Position numbers and translations under genes: made by a program
Shown here: in pieces, positions 1-10,710 of the stretch
Layout of the letters: each line of letters starts with the position of its first letter
Numbering within the stretch: the first letter of the stretch is position 1
From: Pyropia yezoensis
Taxonomy: Eukaryota; Rhodophyta; Bangiophyceae; Bangiales; Bangiaceae
NCBI GenBank assembly: GCA_009829735.1
Contig: CM020619.1
Location: forward strand, 20,837,816-20,901,815
DNA: 64,000 nt
Reading direction: 5' to 3'
Notes under the pieces: model-generated
What the model was told of the DNA's origin: nothing
What the model saw: the letters and a program-made list of their open reading frames with translations, nothing else
The model's database searches: none

Positions 1-1864
1 GTCTTGCCGCTGGGTAACATAGACCTAGACTCCGTGAGGTACTGGCCTCCCGTCAACCCCCTTTTGGACTCGGCGCTGCTGCGCTGGTTCTTGTTGGTCC
101 GCGCGTGCGGCAGACGGACCGTGCCTGTCACTGTGTCGCTGCTCAAAGTGAGTGCCAAGGAGCTGGGCATCGAGTGCTTCACGGCGTCGACGGGATACAT
201 CTGCCGATGTGTCAAGCGGAACGACGTCCACAGCGTCTGCCTGGTGGGCACTGGCGCGTCGGATAACGTGGCGGGTTCGGCTGCCCGCATTTTCGAGATC
301 CGAGAGACGCTGCGTGGCGTGCACTTCCGGCTCATCTACAAGATTGATGAGACCGGGCTCTTTTACTAGTGTCTGCCCCATCGCTCGTACGTGTCCGCCG
401 GCGAGCGCCGGTCCGCGCGCGTGTCCAAGGCTTTGCGGGCGAAGGAGTGCGTGACGGCCGTGCTCTGGGTCAACGCGGACGCTTCCCACACGCTGCCTTT
501 TTCCATCATCGGCAAGGCCGTGCGCCCCCTCTGCTTCCGCCCGCCCCACCCAGTCTGTTCCCTGCCTTATTTTCATCAGGACAACTCGTGGAATGACGGG
601 CCCATAATTGAGCAGTGGTTTAGGACTGTTTGTTTTCGAGATGCGGCGGATCACCTCTGAGCCAGTGCACCTGAATGTGGACAACTCCCCATCCCTCCGC
701 GAGCTGCAGGCCGACGGGGTCACCATCGTATGCATGCCGCCAATCACGACGTCCCTGTACCAACCGCTGGACATGGGCATAATTTCTGCCGCGCAGCGCC
801 GGTATAAGGCGCGCCTGCTGATGCGAGTACTTCGCGACATCAACGCTCAATTGCGCTCCGCGGCGCAACCCTCGTCGAGGGAACCATCCGCCGCCGCACC
901 ACGACTCTCGGCGCTGCTACAACCCGCGGCGGCACCACCGCTCGCGGCGCCATCGCCATCGCCACCGTTGCCCCCACCACATTCTGCGGCAGCAACACCG
1001 CCTGCGGCGACGACATCGAGCACGGCGTCACCGCCAACTACGCCGCCCACGCCGACCACCGCGCCACTACCATGCACGCTGGTCCCGCCGTCCACGCCGC
1101 CCCAGCCATTTACGTCACTTCAGCCATCCATGCCACCCCCGCCGTCCATGACGCCGTCGCAATCCACGCCGCCCCTGCCGTCCACGCCACAACCGCCATC
1201 AGCACAACCCCAGCCGTTTGCCCCGCTACTGTCGTCCCGGGGGGTTGTTGGACGCGGCCCCTTTCTGTCTGCCTCGTCTGGGAGTCCGACAAGTGTTGTT
1301 GGTGACTGCGCCACACACACCCCGCCCGGGCCCGCAACTCCCCTTCCTGGGCTTTGTGTTTTGGCCGGCGCCTCCCCCGCGACTGGTTGGCCAACCCTCT
1401 TTTCCGCTCCCCGGTCGGCTGCTCATGCTGTCGGAGAGTGTCAGGCTCTCCCCGTGGCGGGGTTCCCCTATAACGTGCGACTCGCAGTCCTTTTCGGTTC
1501 TCCGGGGCGCCGCACGGTGAGTGTGCCTTTTTTGGCACGTCCCCTGCGCCCTGCTCCACCTGGACGCGCGGACGACGATGAAGCTGAAGAGAATGGGGGG
1601 GTCGGCCCTGCGCTCAATCTTATGAACGTCTGCACGCTGTTGAAGGTTGCGTGGCAGGCGAGTTCCGAGAGCACGATTGCTCAGTGCTGGCTGAAGGCCA
1701 ACATTCACTTGGCCAACACTGCAGCGGTGCTCCGCAGCCGGCATGGCACCTTCCACCCAGGGCTCCCGGCAACGGACGCTGAGCTCTTCGACATTGTGGG
1801 CCTGATGGAAGCATGCTCGGCGAGCGCGAGGCCGGACCCCCCGGCGGAGGCTGCTGATCGCTGA
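1..1864 (+). pseudogene. pogo/Tigger-type (CENPB-HTH, DDE_1) transposase, broken
   Basis: Cut-and-paste transposase of the Tc1/mariner-pogo group. The first 370 bases encode a CENP-B/Tc5-like helix-turn-helix stretch (NPLLDSALLRWF, then FTASTGYICRCVKR), ending in the first catalytic Asp motif KIDETGLFY. An in-frame TAG at 367-369 follows, and the same frame resumes (CLPHRSYV, then VLWVNADASHTLPFSIIGK). Near 640 the reading shifts to frame 2, which carries the second Asp (LNVDNSPS) and the third (PPITTSLYQPLDMG). Thus all three DDD residues survive despite one nonsense codon and one frameshift. A proline/alanine/threonine-rich block of roughly 220 codons (about 860-1540) separates the catalytic core from the typical family C-terminus (LLKVAWQASSESTIAQCWLKA). 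The window may cut off the 5' end. Family assignment is firm; activity is not expected. Confidence 0.85.
1050..1240 (+). repeat. degenerate short tandem repeat encoding the Pro-rich insert
   Basis: Imperfect 12-15 base repeats built on variants of CCGTCCACGCC run through the transposase relic and translate as Pro/Ser/Thr/Gln-rich sequence. They lie within the proline-rich insertion between the catalytic core and the C-terminal helix. Confidence 0.5.
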
Positions 1865-2885
1865 GTAGACGTGGTCGAGTGTGTGGTATAAAACTCGATC
1901 CTCTCAGACACGTGTCAGTATCCCTCGGGGGAAACAGACAGGTAACACAAAAGGGGAACTACGAGAGTGGTATGCCTGTTGCCTCACGTGCCTGCTGGCA
2001 GAGCCAACAGATACGCACGGTTGTGCACACGGGGAAGAGGAAAGCAAACGCGCAGTTTTCTTTTTCCCTGAGATAGCGGGCCATGGGCGCCTCGCTGTCC
2101 CTCTTAACGTGCATCTGGGGGAGCCTCGGCACGTTGGCCAGGTGGCCCCCCCCCTACCCCCGAGTGGCCCCGACCCGAGTCTAACCTCGTCTGGTCGGGG
2201 GTCACTATCACTACTAATTCTATTCTCCCTCACTAATCTCACACTCAATTTCTCTCAAATCAAGTCCCTCACAAGTATGCAACAACCCAGCAGAAGTCTC
2301 TCTCTCACGTGTGGGTAGCGTAGTCCACGGCATCCCAGAGCCGGGCACGGGCCACGGCCGCCAACCATCCCCACACGGCGGGCGTGTCCTGGCACCTGGT
2401 GCCCTCTGGTCGCCATCCCGGGTCGGCGCCAAGTCAGGGCCAGGGATGCTACAGACTGCTTTGAGGCTGGGGCGCTACCAGCAACAGTGTTTCATACAGC
2501 AGTTCGAGTTGCGAGTGCTGCGGAGGAGAGCGACAATGAGTAGTCTGCCATTATTTCTCACACTCTCCGGCACACCGTCCGCTAAGCGTAGGCCGCGCAA
2601 AGGGATTGTATGCAGAGGCCGCAGTGGATCCCAGAGCGCCACTTCACAGGCACCCCCCCGCCCAGCTGCACAGCCGACGGACACACCTACACCAACGGGA
2701 ACGCTGTAGTGACTACGACGCGGTCCTGCAGCACACACAATGCTTCAGAGGCATCGCCTCTTATAGGGAGCGAGGGAACGCACAAGTCCCCCTGTAGGAG
2801 GGTCCACTATTTGTCAGTCTTGCATCTGCCCGGAGTTCTTCTCACTTGTGCTCGGAGGTCCTGTCAAATACGGAATCAAATCGCA
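1865..2885. other. no gene seen; transposon flank
   Basis: Short frames on both strands carry no recognisable domain. A T/C-rich stretch lies at 2210-2300. Nothing here looks like a conserved gene; this may be the 3' remainder of the pogo-type element plus unrelated DNA. Confidence 0.4.
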
Positions 2886-3045
2886 TGGGGGGACCGGGGT
2901 CGGGTGGGTGGGGGGGTGTGCGGGGGGGGGGGGGGGGGCCAGCTGGGGGCCGCCGCCGGGTTGGGAGGGGGGGCCGCCGCCGGGTTTGGAGGCGAGGGGG
3001 AGTCCGGGGGGGCCTCCACCCGGGGGTGGTGGGGTGGGGTTCAGG
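2886..3045 (+). repeat. G-rich low-complexity tract
   Basis: Includes an uninterrupted run of about 17 G (2922-2938) and repeated GGGGGCCGCCGCCGGGTT-like units. Open frames over this tract give only Gly/Pro/Arg-rich peptides and are not real genes. The tract could form G-quadruplexes and is error-prone in sequencing. Confidence 0.7.
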
Positions 3046-3084
3046 TTGGCATGAACTGATCGATACGGTTTTCTGTACCTGCTA

Positions 3085-3128
3085 CCGATCGGCATCCCCA
3101 TTCACCGATACCGAATCGGTACATCGGT
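3085..3128. repeat. cluster of nested palindromes built on ACCGAT/ATCGGT
   Basis: CCGATCGG (3085-3092) is a perfect palindrome. ACCGAT (3104-3109) pairs with ATCGGT (3123-3128) around an inner TACCGA-A-TCGGTA (3109-3121). Such stacked short palindromes resemble subterminal protein-binding sites of DNA transposons. The cluster lies downstream of the hAT relic's coding end, so it may be that element's terminal region; no matching copy was found on the other side. Confidence 0.4.
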
Positions 3129-3629
3129 ACACTGGAAATAATAATGATTGTACTTTCGAATTGAGTGGCATGAGAGGTCAGAGGCCACAGGTCGGCCCTC
3201 ATCTGACTGAATGCGTCCACTGGCCGCCAGCGCAACCGCACGGACCATGACCGGGGCAACAAGACCACGAGGGCCGGCCGCCGCTATGGCAATGCCTTCC
3301 ATACATGCCAGGGCAATCCTTTAGTGTTCACGCATCAGTGCACACATGTGCACTGAAAGCTGCTCTCCAGCTACACTCCAAACAATATAGCGCAAGAGAA
3401 ACCTGGCACCGATAAGGTTGTGCAACTGCAGCACTATCTCCTGAGGATACCCAGGCACGTCAGTGGCCGGCAGTGAACGCGCAAGCTCTGGCAGCGCGAG
3501 AACAGCAGAATCAAACTCCAGGATATCTGGCAGTTCTCTTCGGGTGACCTGGATGCTTGCCCCGTCTGCATCCTCCTCGCTCTCGAGAGCGGCGGCCCAA
3601 TCCTCAAACGCGACAGGAGGGGTGGAGTC

Positions 3630-5725
3630 TTAGGTCTCGCTAGCCTCGATGTCGAAATCGCATGTCGCGGGAGACGAATCATGAGATTGGTCAATGGCCG
3701 GCCTCTCGCGCTCAGTGACAGCGAGTACGTGGTTCCGCGACTTCTGAGTATTGTAACGAGTCGGCGAAAGAGCGTAGGCTGACTTTACGGCAGCTCGCTT
3801 CGTTACAGTATCCAGTCCCATGCGGTTCTTGACCTCGGTGTGCTGTCAGGCAAACTCCTTGAAAGGACGCTCGACGGTGGCGGTCTGAGGCCTACAGCTG
3901 AGAAGAACGATAGCGACCTTGGACCGCTCAGGACCCATGCCGCCCTTGGAGAGAAGGTCCCCGAACTCGAGCCATGTCCACCCGGCCGCACGGTACGACT
4001 GGTGGCCGCCTCGCGGTGGTGCGCAAATCATACGCTCAACGTCCCCGGTCAAGAAGTCAACGGTCTGCTTCACAATAGCACCCGCGCGAGTCGACTCAGT
4101 CGGGAACCGCTCGGAGAAGTAGTCGGCCGACGCTTTGCCAAGAAACGGCTCCGAAAAAGACGCCACGCGAGTGCTGCGCCAGTGCTGAGATAGCGGCTCT
4201 CTGACCGCATGCATGCAACCGGGATGAAGGCGACAAGCCAAAGAGAACAAAGCGTGCTCCTCCTGTTCCCAAAGACGCTAAAGGGCGGCTTACAGACGGG
4301 CCTGTACGGGATGGGAGCTAGCCTTCGCAAGGACGTGGTACAACGACCCGTAGATGCCGAAAGCCTTGGCCAGCATCACGTCGTCACGTTCCAGAAGGAA
4401 ATATTCATACGCAATAAGTCGCACAAAGTAATCACACGCAGCCAACTAGGTCCAAAAAAGCCGGAATTCAGAGGCAGGAGAGCAGCTGGCGCAAACTAGC
4501 CACGCTCCACGACTAGCCAACGCAGCGCCCCACGCACACGAAGGAGGCTTCCAAGGCGCATCTGAAAGTAGCTCCACCTCGTCTCGCAGCCTGTGAGTAT
4601 AGCTAATGAGACATCTTAGGTTCGGTGCAGTGAGGCCGTTGCTTGGGGTAGCAATTTGGCAGACGACCGAGCAAGCAAGTTGGTCGCGGCGAAGGCACGC
4701 TCAGCCGTCAACAGTAGCCTCCAATCCTTGAGGACAGGCTTCATAAGATGGTTCACCTGGTGAGCCAAACGGCGGAGAAGTGCCAGCTTCGGATACCTCA
4801 GCACCAAAATCCGACCAGCCCGCCCGCACTGACCAGCGTCGTCGGTGCACACACACCCGATCGGCAGGTCCCCGTCACGTTTCAGGCTATCAATAACGAC
4901 CATGGTTTGGATAGCCGTTGCAACACCGTGATGCTCGTAGCCCTCATTCTTGTAGTCCAAAATGAAGTGTTCTGGGCCAGATCCTACAACGGCTCCAAGG
5001 ATAAGAGTTTTGTTGGACGTTTTGTATTCATCAAGTATCACTGAGGCCTTGACCGATCCACTCAGAAGGCCCGTCACAGCATTTCGGGACTCAGTTCGTG
5101 TGTATTTGACACCGCCTTGAGAATGGGGCCGCCGAGCTGGCGACGGCTGGGCAGCTACGACACCGCGGCCTCGCGGAGCAGTCTTACAACCGCGATGAAA
5201 GCGTCACGTTTCACGAACGAGAACGGCAAGCGTCGATCTGCCACTAACACCAGCAGGCCTTTGTCCAGCACTGTCTTCTCTTGTGACGAGAGGGCCCCGA
5301 TGAAAAGCGACTCAATGGTAGCGTCCACCCTGCGTCGCTTTGGCTCGTGTTCAGCTTGACGCTTCAGGCCGCATAAGTAGCGGCGAACTCCATCAAACTG
5401 CGCACGGCTAATACCCAGGCGTAGAGAGATAGATTCCTTTGACCCACTGGACAGTGCAGCTGCTGAGGAGCCAAGCGTAGTCACAGGCGTAGTCTGGGAG
5501 CGCCCATCGACGGATCCGCCAGCATCAGCGTCCAAGCTAGAAGGGGTGATACAGTGGCAACTCTTTAGGTGAGGAAGCGACCTGAGACTTTCTAGAGATT
5601 TCGGCCCACATCGACGAGGGAACAGGCATCCCAGGAACCAGCTGCGACCTCTCCCCGTGCTCTTGAGTAAATCGGGCCGAGATAGAGGGAAATCCGCCGA
5701 GATCGTGCGAGAAAAGAACAGCTAT
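3630..5725 (-). pseudogene. hAT-family transposase relic (BED-like finger, DUF659-like, dimerisation tail)
   Basis: hAT transposase reading leftward. The frame opens near 5725 and shows a Cys/His-rich finger-like stretch (WFLGC, RRCGPKSL, HLKSCHC; about 5560-5665). A Ser-rich linker and a helical domain ending LPFSFVKRDAF follow. A TAG at about 5155 interrupts just before LPSRRQLGGPILK, and a frameshift near 5077 leads to VSVILDEYKTS-like catalytic sequence and CTDDAGQCGRAGRILVLRYPKL (typical of hAT/DUF659 proteins) followed by AHQVNHLMKP. Further stops lie around 4280. The C-terminal dimerisation part reads VLLSCRPQTATVERPFKEFA (about 3850), then HTEVKNRMGL. Order and motifs fit hAT; several stops and shifts show it is dead. 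Terminal repeats were not identified. Confidence 0.75.
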
Positions 5726-6045
5726 CTGGCCAACCAGCGTTCGGTACCAGATCCGCCGCGACTGCAGCCAATCATCCCCTGATCAAAAGGAAAACCCCAC
5801 AGTACGCTATTGGTCCGCTGCGAGTTCCCAGCACGCGGTTGGCTCATGGCCTTGTTGTCACGCTGTTGCTCCTGTCTCCGTGAGACAAAATTCGGGGAAC
5901 CGCAATATTTGCGGCAATTTTGACAGTACGCTTGCCAGATATCATGGAATAAACATACGTGAGGAAGTACGCTCTTCAGGCGAGTTTAAAAATGTTGCTT
6001 GCTCGCAGTCGACGGCTCGCATGTATGTACAGTGCGTATTCGGTT
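5726..6045. other. no gene seen; hAT 5' flank
   Basis: No supported frame. This DNA is less GC-rich than the rest and may include the promoter-side end of the hAT relic. Confidence 0.35.
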
Positions 6046-6093
6046 ATGTGCGGCTCGGTTATGTGACCCCTGTCACTTAACCGAGCCGCACAT
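6046..6093. repeat. near-perfect 48-nt hairpin
   Basis: Left arm 6046-6061 (ATGTGCGGCTCGGTTA) is the exact reverse complement of right arm 6078-6093. After a single T/T mismatch the stem continues with GTGAC (6063-6067) against GTCAC (6072-6076) around a CCCT loop. That is 21 base pairs with one mismatch. The left arm is also preceded by a direct repeat of TCGGTTATGTG (6040-6050 and 6055-6065). No gene adjoins it closely. Confidence 0.85.
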
Positions 6094-7026
6094 CGCACGA
6101 GAGGCGTTCTCAGCTCGACCCAATGTTCCGCATCAAACATGGCCTCGTATTTCCCTGCATACATTATTGGACTGACACAGCAGGACAGCTAAATATTTGG
6201 CTGTTGTCCGACGCACGTGGCACGACGCGCGGCGGCCACCTGCATCCCACCTGCCACGCACAGTTCGCGGTACCCACCCTCGTTCTTTCGTAACGCCTCC
6301 CCTGCGCTTCACCTCCAACCACCATCCCGATTCGGCTACCACGGTTTTCTCTGCGGCCGTTCCACCTTTTCCTGATTATCAGCCTATCGCTTCGGCCGGG
6401 ATCGCAGTCGAGCATGGCACTCGGCCGGGCGCGCGGCGGGGGGGAGGACCCATCGCGCGCGCCTAAGGGGCCGTCGGCGGGACACCTGCAGCACGCACAA
6501 GCACCCCCCCGCGCGCCGGTGCCCCCCCAGCGAGCACCCGTGGCGATTTCTCGTGCTGTCGACGCGGACGTGTCCGAGATCACCTCGCTGATTGTCAACA
6601 CGACTATCTCCGGAGAGTTTGAGGGGGTTGAAGTTGCCGACCAGGCGAGGGCAGTGCGTCGGCGGCTCACCGCCATGACGATGTGGAGGCTATTGAGGAG
6701 ACGGTGGATATGGTTCTGAGTGGAGTAGAGGAGGGAGAGTAAGCCCAGCAGGTGTGCTGCTCAAAACGTTCAAGAGTTCGTGTCTCATCCGTAGCAGGCG
6801 TAGCAGCACGCTGCCCCAGCCTCCCCTCCCCGCACGTACTGTAGCGACTGCTTGCTTTGACTCCGTCGGAACACTCGGTCGTCTGCTGGCCATCCCCCTG
6901 TATTGCCAACGTTCAAACACTCTTTATGTAAACTGATTATGTGTACACACATATGGTACGGTGCCATTCGGACGGAACATGGGCTGGAACATTGGTGGGC
7001 TACTTCCTCGGACGACCCTGTCATAT
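6094..7026. other. no recognisable gene
   Basis: A plus frame at 6414-6719 (about 100 codons, Ala/Arg/Pro-rich N-half) has no recognisable domain, and minus frames are equally uninformative. Left as unassigned. Confidence 0.3.
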
Positions 7027-7074
7027 ATGGTGCTTTTCCCAAAAATGGCCACCTCGGTGTGGGAACGCAACCTT
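7027..7074 (+). repeat. left arm of a 48-bp inverted repeat
   Basis: This arm matches the reverse complement of 7726-7772 at about 43 of 48 positions (mismatches plus one gap). Read rightward it encodes MVLFPKMATSVWERNL; read leftward, the other arm encodes MVLFQKMATSVWNATF. The arms are about 650 bp apart. Confidence 0.8.
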
Positions 7075-7642
7075 CGATGCAAACAGCAACAGTATCTGGC
7101 CCACTTGATCGCGGGACTGGTCCACATTACGTGCAGCCAATAGTAGGGCACGGAGCGCGCAGATCGCACCGGCCACAGGCTGAGATGCATGTACCTCCAA
7201 AGAATGTGACGGTTGGGCACGTCATTTGGGCCATCTGCCCACGCATGCAGAGCAATCAAATCAGCACACGTTGCAAGACCAGCCTCGTGATTACATTGAC
7301 CAATCGCATGCTCGACACGTTTTCGCAGGTTGCCGGAAGCGTCCGCAACCAGCACTCGCAGGCCGCAACCCGGACTGGAAGACCCGGCCTGGTTTCACGG
7401 AACGACTTGGGTCCGCCTCTGAGATTCAAACGGTCAATAACCATGAAGGCCTGAGGGGGTCGAGAGGCCACATAGTTAACAACCCGAGACCCGCATTAGC
7501 ACACCAGACTGGAACCACCTCGCCCATTTCACCGGTCCACAGCAACCCACGGTAACCTGTGACACGGTTTGTGCAGTGGGCCGTGGAAGCCCGCAAACTG
7601 GCCATCGCCGAGCACATGACCCCCACAACCAGCACTACTTAC

Positions 7643-7772
7643 CAACACAATCGAGCTCCCCGAAAGTCTGGCGGACGTGTGACACGCCTGGAAGACCATC
7701 CAGGGGCGGTGTCGAGGTCCCGTCAAAGGTTGCATTCCACACCGATGTGGCCATTTTTTGGAAAAGCACCAT
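7643..7772 (-). CDS. possible first exon, unknown protein (within inverted-repeat unit)
   Basis: On the minus strand an ATG at 7772 opens a frame beginning MVLFQKMATSVW and running through about 43 codons to a GGTAAGTAG sequence. GTAAGT at 7637-7642 is a consensus splice donor, immediately followed by an in-frame stop. Downstream minus frames (for example 7355-6924, containing VLVADASGNLRKRVEHAIG) could be later exons, but no acceptor was fixed and no family is recognised. The first 47 bases are the right arm of the inverted repeat. Tentative. Confidence 0.25.
7726..7772 (-). repeat. right arm of the 48-bp inverted repeat
   Basis: Partner of 7027-7074. Beyond the arms, similarity fades within about 15 bases on the inner side. 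Could be the ends of a foldback element or an old inverted duplication of an exon. Confidence 0.8.
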
Positions 7773-7870
7773 AACCGCGTACGCACTGAGGACCATTCAC
7801 AGTCGAATCGACTCAGCACTCGACTTAAATGGACTTTCATATGAAGCGACTCAACGGAGCCACAAAGCGA

Positions 7871-7891
7871 CTCAAACCTGGTTTGAGTCTG
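7871..7891. repeat. perfect palindrome GACTCAAACC-T-GGTTTGAGTC
   Basis: Ten-base arms around a single T. Related GCGACTCAAA words occur just to its left and at about 33173. The palindrome lies upstream of the PIF/Harbinger transposase gene and could be a terminal or subterminal signal of that element; not proven. Confidence 0.55.
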
Positions 7892-8039
7892 AGACACCCC
7901 CATGGCGGCTTCTCAGGTCCTGAGCCTGAGTCACTTCCCTGAGACGGCCGTTCACTGTTCATTCCATTTCAAGTCGCGGTTCCATTGCTCCTCGCAACGA
8001 CGCACGCCGCCTCATGACCGCGGCGCCACCGGTTGCCCG

Positions 8040-8275
8040 CCGCGGACGCGCTACGCCGCGCGTCTGCCCCCCCGCCCCACCCCCTCCTTCGCCCATTTCT
8101 GCCTCTCCCTCCCCCTCCTCCCCCTCGCTCTGGTCTACTCTTCTGCTCCTTCCACCGTTACCCCCGCCTGATTTCCCACTCCGATCCCCACCCCTGCTCC
8201 CCCACGCCGGCTCATCCTCCTGCTCTCTCACTTCCCTCTCCCCCCTCCCCCCCCCCCCCCTCTCCAGCGGTTTGA
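8040..8275 (+). promoter_or_regulatory. pyrimidine-rich leader upstream of the Harbinger transposase
   Basis: About 235 bases are dominated by C and T on the plus strand and end 64 bases before the transposase ATG. A comparable C/T-rich tract precedes the start of the divergently placed Myb-like gene at the far end of the same element (minus strand, about 32930-32790). Inference: matched 5' leaders or core promoters of the two element genes. No TATA box is evident. Confidence 0.35.
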
Positions 8276-8338
8276 TCTGCACACTGCTGCCTCCGCGGCG
8301 TACCGGCGCGCCCTCCCTGGGGGATCCGGCCGGGCAAC

Positions 8339-10304
8339 ATGGACGCTCTCTCTCGTGGTGTTATGGACTTCCTACGTGCGGCAGCGGACGTGGACCCCGA
8401 CCTCAAGGAGCCTTCGTACGTGCTGGGGGTATATGACGCTGCCATCAAGCTGTGCGGCCTCGGGGACGGTGCTCCTCTGATGGATTGGGTGCAAGCGGTA
8501 GTGGCCATGCTCACCGCGCTGGAGCCAGACGACAAGGATTGTGGGGAGTTGCTGGCTGCTCTGCGTACCTTTTCTGCTGTCGTGGTGGGGGAGGGTGAGG
8601 GTCGGTGGAGTGCGCGTGAGCTGATGGAGCTTGCGGAGCTGGCTGACTTAGCCGATATATTTGGTCAGAGCAATAGGTGTGCGCCCCATGCGAGGGATCT
8701 TGTGGGTCGTTTCTTTAAGAAGAGTGTTGAACAGAGAGCTTTCTTTCGAGATGTGCGAATGACTCCGGCACATTTCGACGACCTTGTGGCTCGTGCGATG
8801 CCCCACTTTCCTGCTTCTTCCCGTGGGCCGGCGACCCTTCCACCGCAATGGCGATGCTTTGCTGTTTTATTTTGGCTGGCGCAGGGTGGGCGGCAGCGTG
8901 TCGTAGCACGGGCTGTAGACGTGGCAGAGTCGACTTTTGCCAAGTTTTGCGCCCCTGTGGTGCAGGCCATGCTGCGTGGCCTGCCCTCTCCCACCTGGCC
9001 GAATAAGATGGAGCGCAAGGGGATCGGTATCGACTTTTCTCGCCTCACCGGCGGGAACCTTGCCGGGTGGCGTGGCATGTACGTATACTGCTCCTCCCTT
9101 TTTTTTCCATCCCGATATCTCCACCGATGTACCCCGTTTGGTGTGGACACACCCCCATCCGGTACTGACCTGGCTGGCGCATCGCCCCTCTGTCCGCGCG
9201 CTTTTCCTGGTGTAGCTGCGGAGCTGTAGATGGTTGTCACACCCCGCTGCTTACCCCATTTGGGGAGCATAAAGAGGACTTTACCGACAGACACCAGCGC
9301 TGCTCTCTTCTGTTGATTGCCATCACAGACACTCGGCAGGTGCGCTTCTTCGTTGGTGGTTTCCCTGGATCGCGTGGGGACTCTATGGCCTTCAAGGGAC
9401 GGTCGTAGTATCGAGCGATGCTCAATCCCGACAGCTCCCTGTCCCCATTGGAGGACGGAGAGTTTATTCTTGGCGATGCCGGCTTTGCGCTGGCGCCACT
9501 TCTGGTGAGTTTCTGCTCAGAAACGGGCGGGGGAAGGGTGCTATGTGCGGTTGGGAGAGGAGAACTCGTGGCTTGGGAGGTCTGCTGGCAAGGCGGGCTG
9601 GGTCTGCGAGGGAGGGGTAGACCAAGGGCCGGGGGGGAGGGCGGGGGAATCAGCGACAGGTGGCGGACACTGGAGGGCGCTTCAGCTCTCGTTGTGTTTG
9701 GCTCTATCTCTGTGAGGGAAAAGGGGCAATTGCCGTGGGCGACGTTCGCAGACGTCTTTCGCTCATCGGTGACCAACCTGTGCGCTTCGGTAACCACGGA
9801 CACTGACCGCTATGTCTGTACATTATTTTTCTGGCTGCTCCTTCCCGTCCACCCTTCGCCCCCCCCCCTTGCCAATGTGCGTTCTGGTCTACCTGCTGTG
9901 CACCCGCACCCCCCCACGTCCCGCGGTAGATTACTCCATTCCGAGAAGCAGACATGCACGGCCCGAATGTCGCGTCCATGCGACGGTTTAATCACCAGCA
10001 CGCGAAAATGCGTGTGGTGGTCGAGATCGCGTTCGGGAGACTTAAGGGACGATGGCACGTCCTACGTATGATATACGCGCACCCAACTCTGGCGGCCAGT
10101 GTGCAGGAGCTCTGTGTCACTCTCCACAATATTTTGGAGGAGCGGCAAGGTGCTTACGATGGGGAGGCCGGAGCAGACACCGAGGAGGAGGACACCGCCT
10201 ACCCTGCGCCTGACTGCGAAGACTCGGTCACCTCGGAGGGTGCTCAGCGCCGAATCGAGTTGGTGAAGGCCCTCGGGTTGCCGTGGGTGGACACTACCGA
10301 GTAG
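8339..10304 (+). CDS. PIF/Harbinger transposase (DDE_Tnp_4), three exons, one in-frame TAG
   Basis: Harbinger-type transposase. Exons are 8339-9078, 9216-9504 and 9930-10304. Introns 9079-9215 (GTACGT...TAG) and 9505-9929 (GTGAGT...TAG) restore a continuous frame of 467 codons. Exon 1 holds the helical N-terminus with RDVRMTPAHFDDL and VLFWLAQGGRQRVVARA, typical of the family. The first splice creates ICGAVDGCH (catalytic Asp about 252). Exon 2 gives VGGFPGSRGD and LGDAGFALAPLL (Asp about 334). Exon 3 starts ITPFREADMH and has VVVEIAFGRLKGRW (Glu about 375) and LHNILEER. A single TAG at 9406-9408 (codon about 311, in GRS-stop-YRAML) breaks exon 2; otherwise the protein is complete. The partner Myb-like gene lies convergently downstream. 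Assignment and splice sites are strong; the stop means the copy is probably inactive, unless it is an error. Confidence 0.88.
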
Positions 10305-10710
10305 TGCCTGTTTGTAGTCGGGGCAGGATGATGGGCGGCGGGGCTGTAGGGGTGGGAAGTGGGCGGAAGTCACCAGAGCAGGCGGCCCACCTCGCACGGC
10401 GAAGAGGGCGGAGGGCGCGTGCAGGGGCGTGGGAGGGTACTGATGCGGCGGAGCGCCCGGCGCACCTATGGGGACGCCTTTGTCAATGAGCAATGACGAG
10501 GGGCGGGGGTAGCGGCCCACGCGGAGTGGGCGCGGCCGGGCGGTGGATTAGAACCATTGTGGTGGTCACTGGCGACGGAGACCGCCAGTCAAGTTGGTGA
10601 TTGGACCTACTGCATTCGGTCAACCGGAGTCCGCACGTGGTGTCCTTTTACTGTTTCAAGAGTCAAGAGGAGAACACGTACGTCGTAAAATCTTGATGCG
10701 AGACCTGTGT
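10305..10710. other. short region between two converging genes
   Basis: Contains the 3' ends/UTRs of the transposase (plus) and Myb-like gene (minus). No frame or structure worth naming was seen. Confidence 0.5.

Noticed and set aside
367..9408. Three unrelated transposases each contain an in-frame TAG at a conserved place (367-369, about 5155, 9406-9408), hinting at TAG reassignment.
   Set aside because: The Harbinger transposase and the Helitron protein themselves end properly at TAG, and three relics sharing the same stop type is not improbable. Ordinary inactivation explains it.
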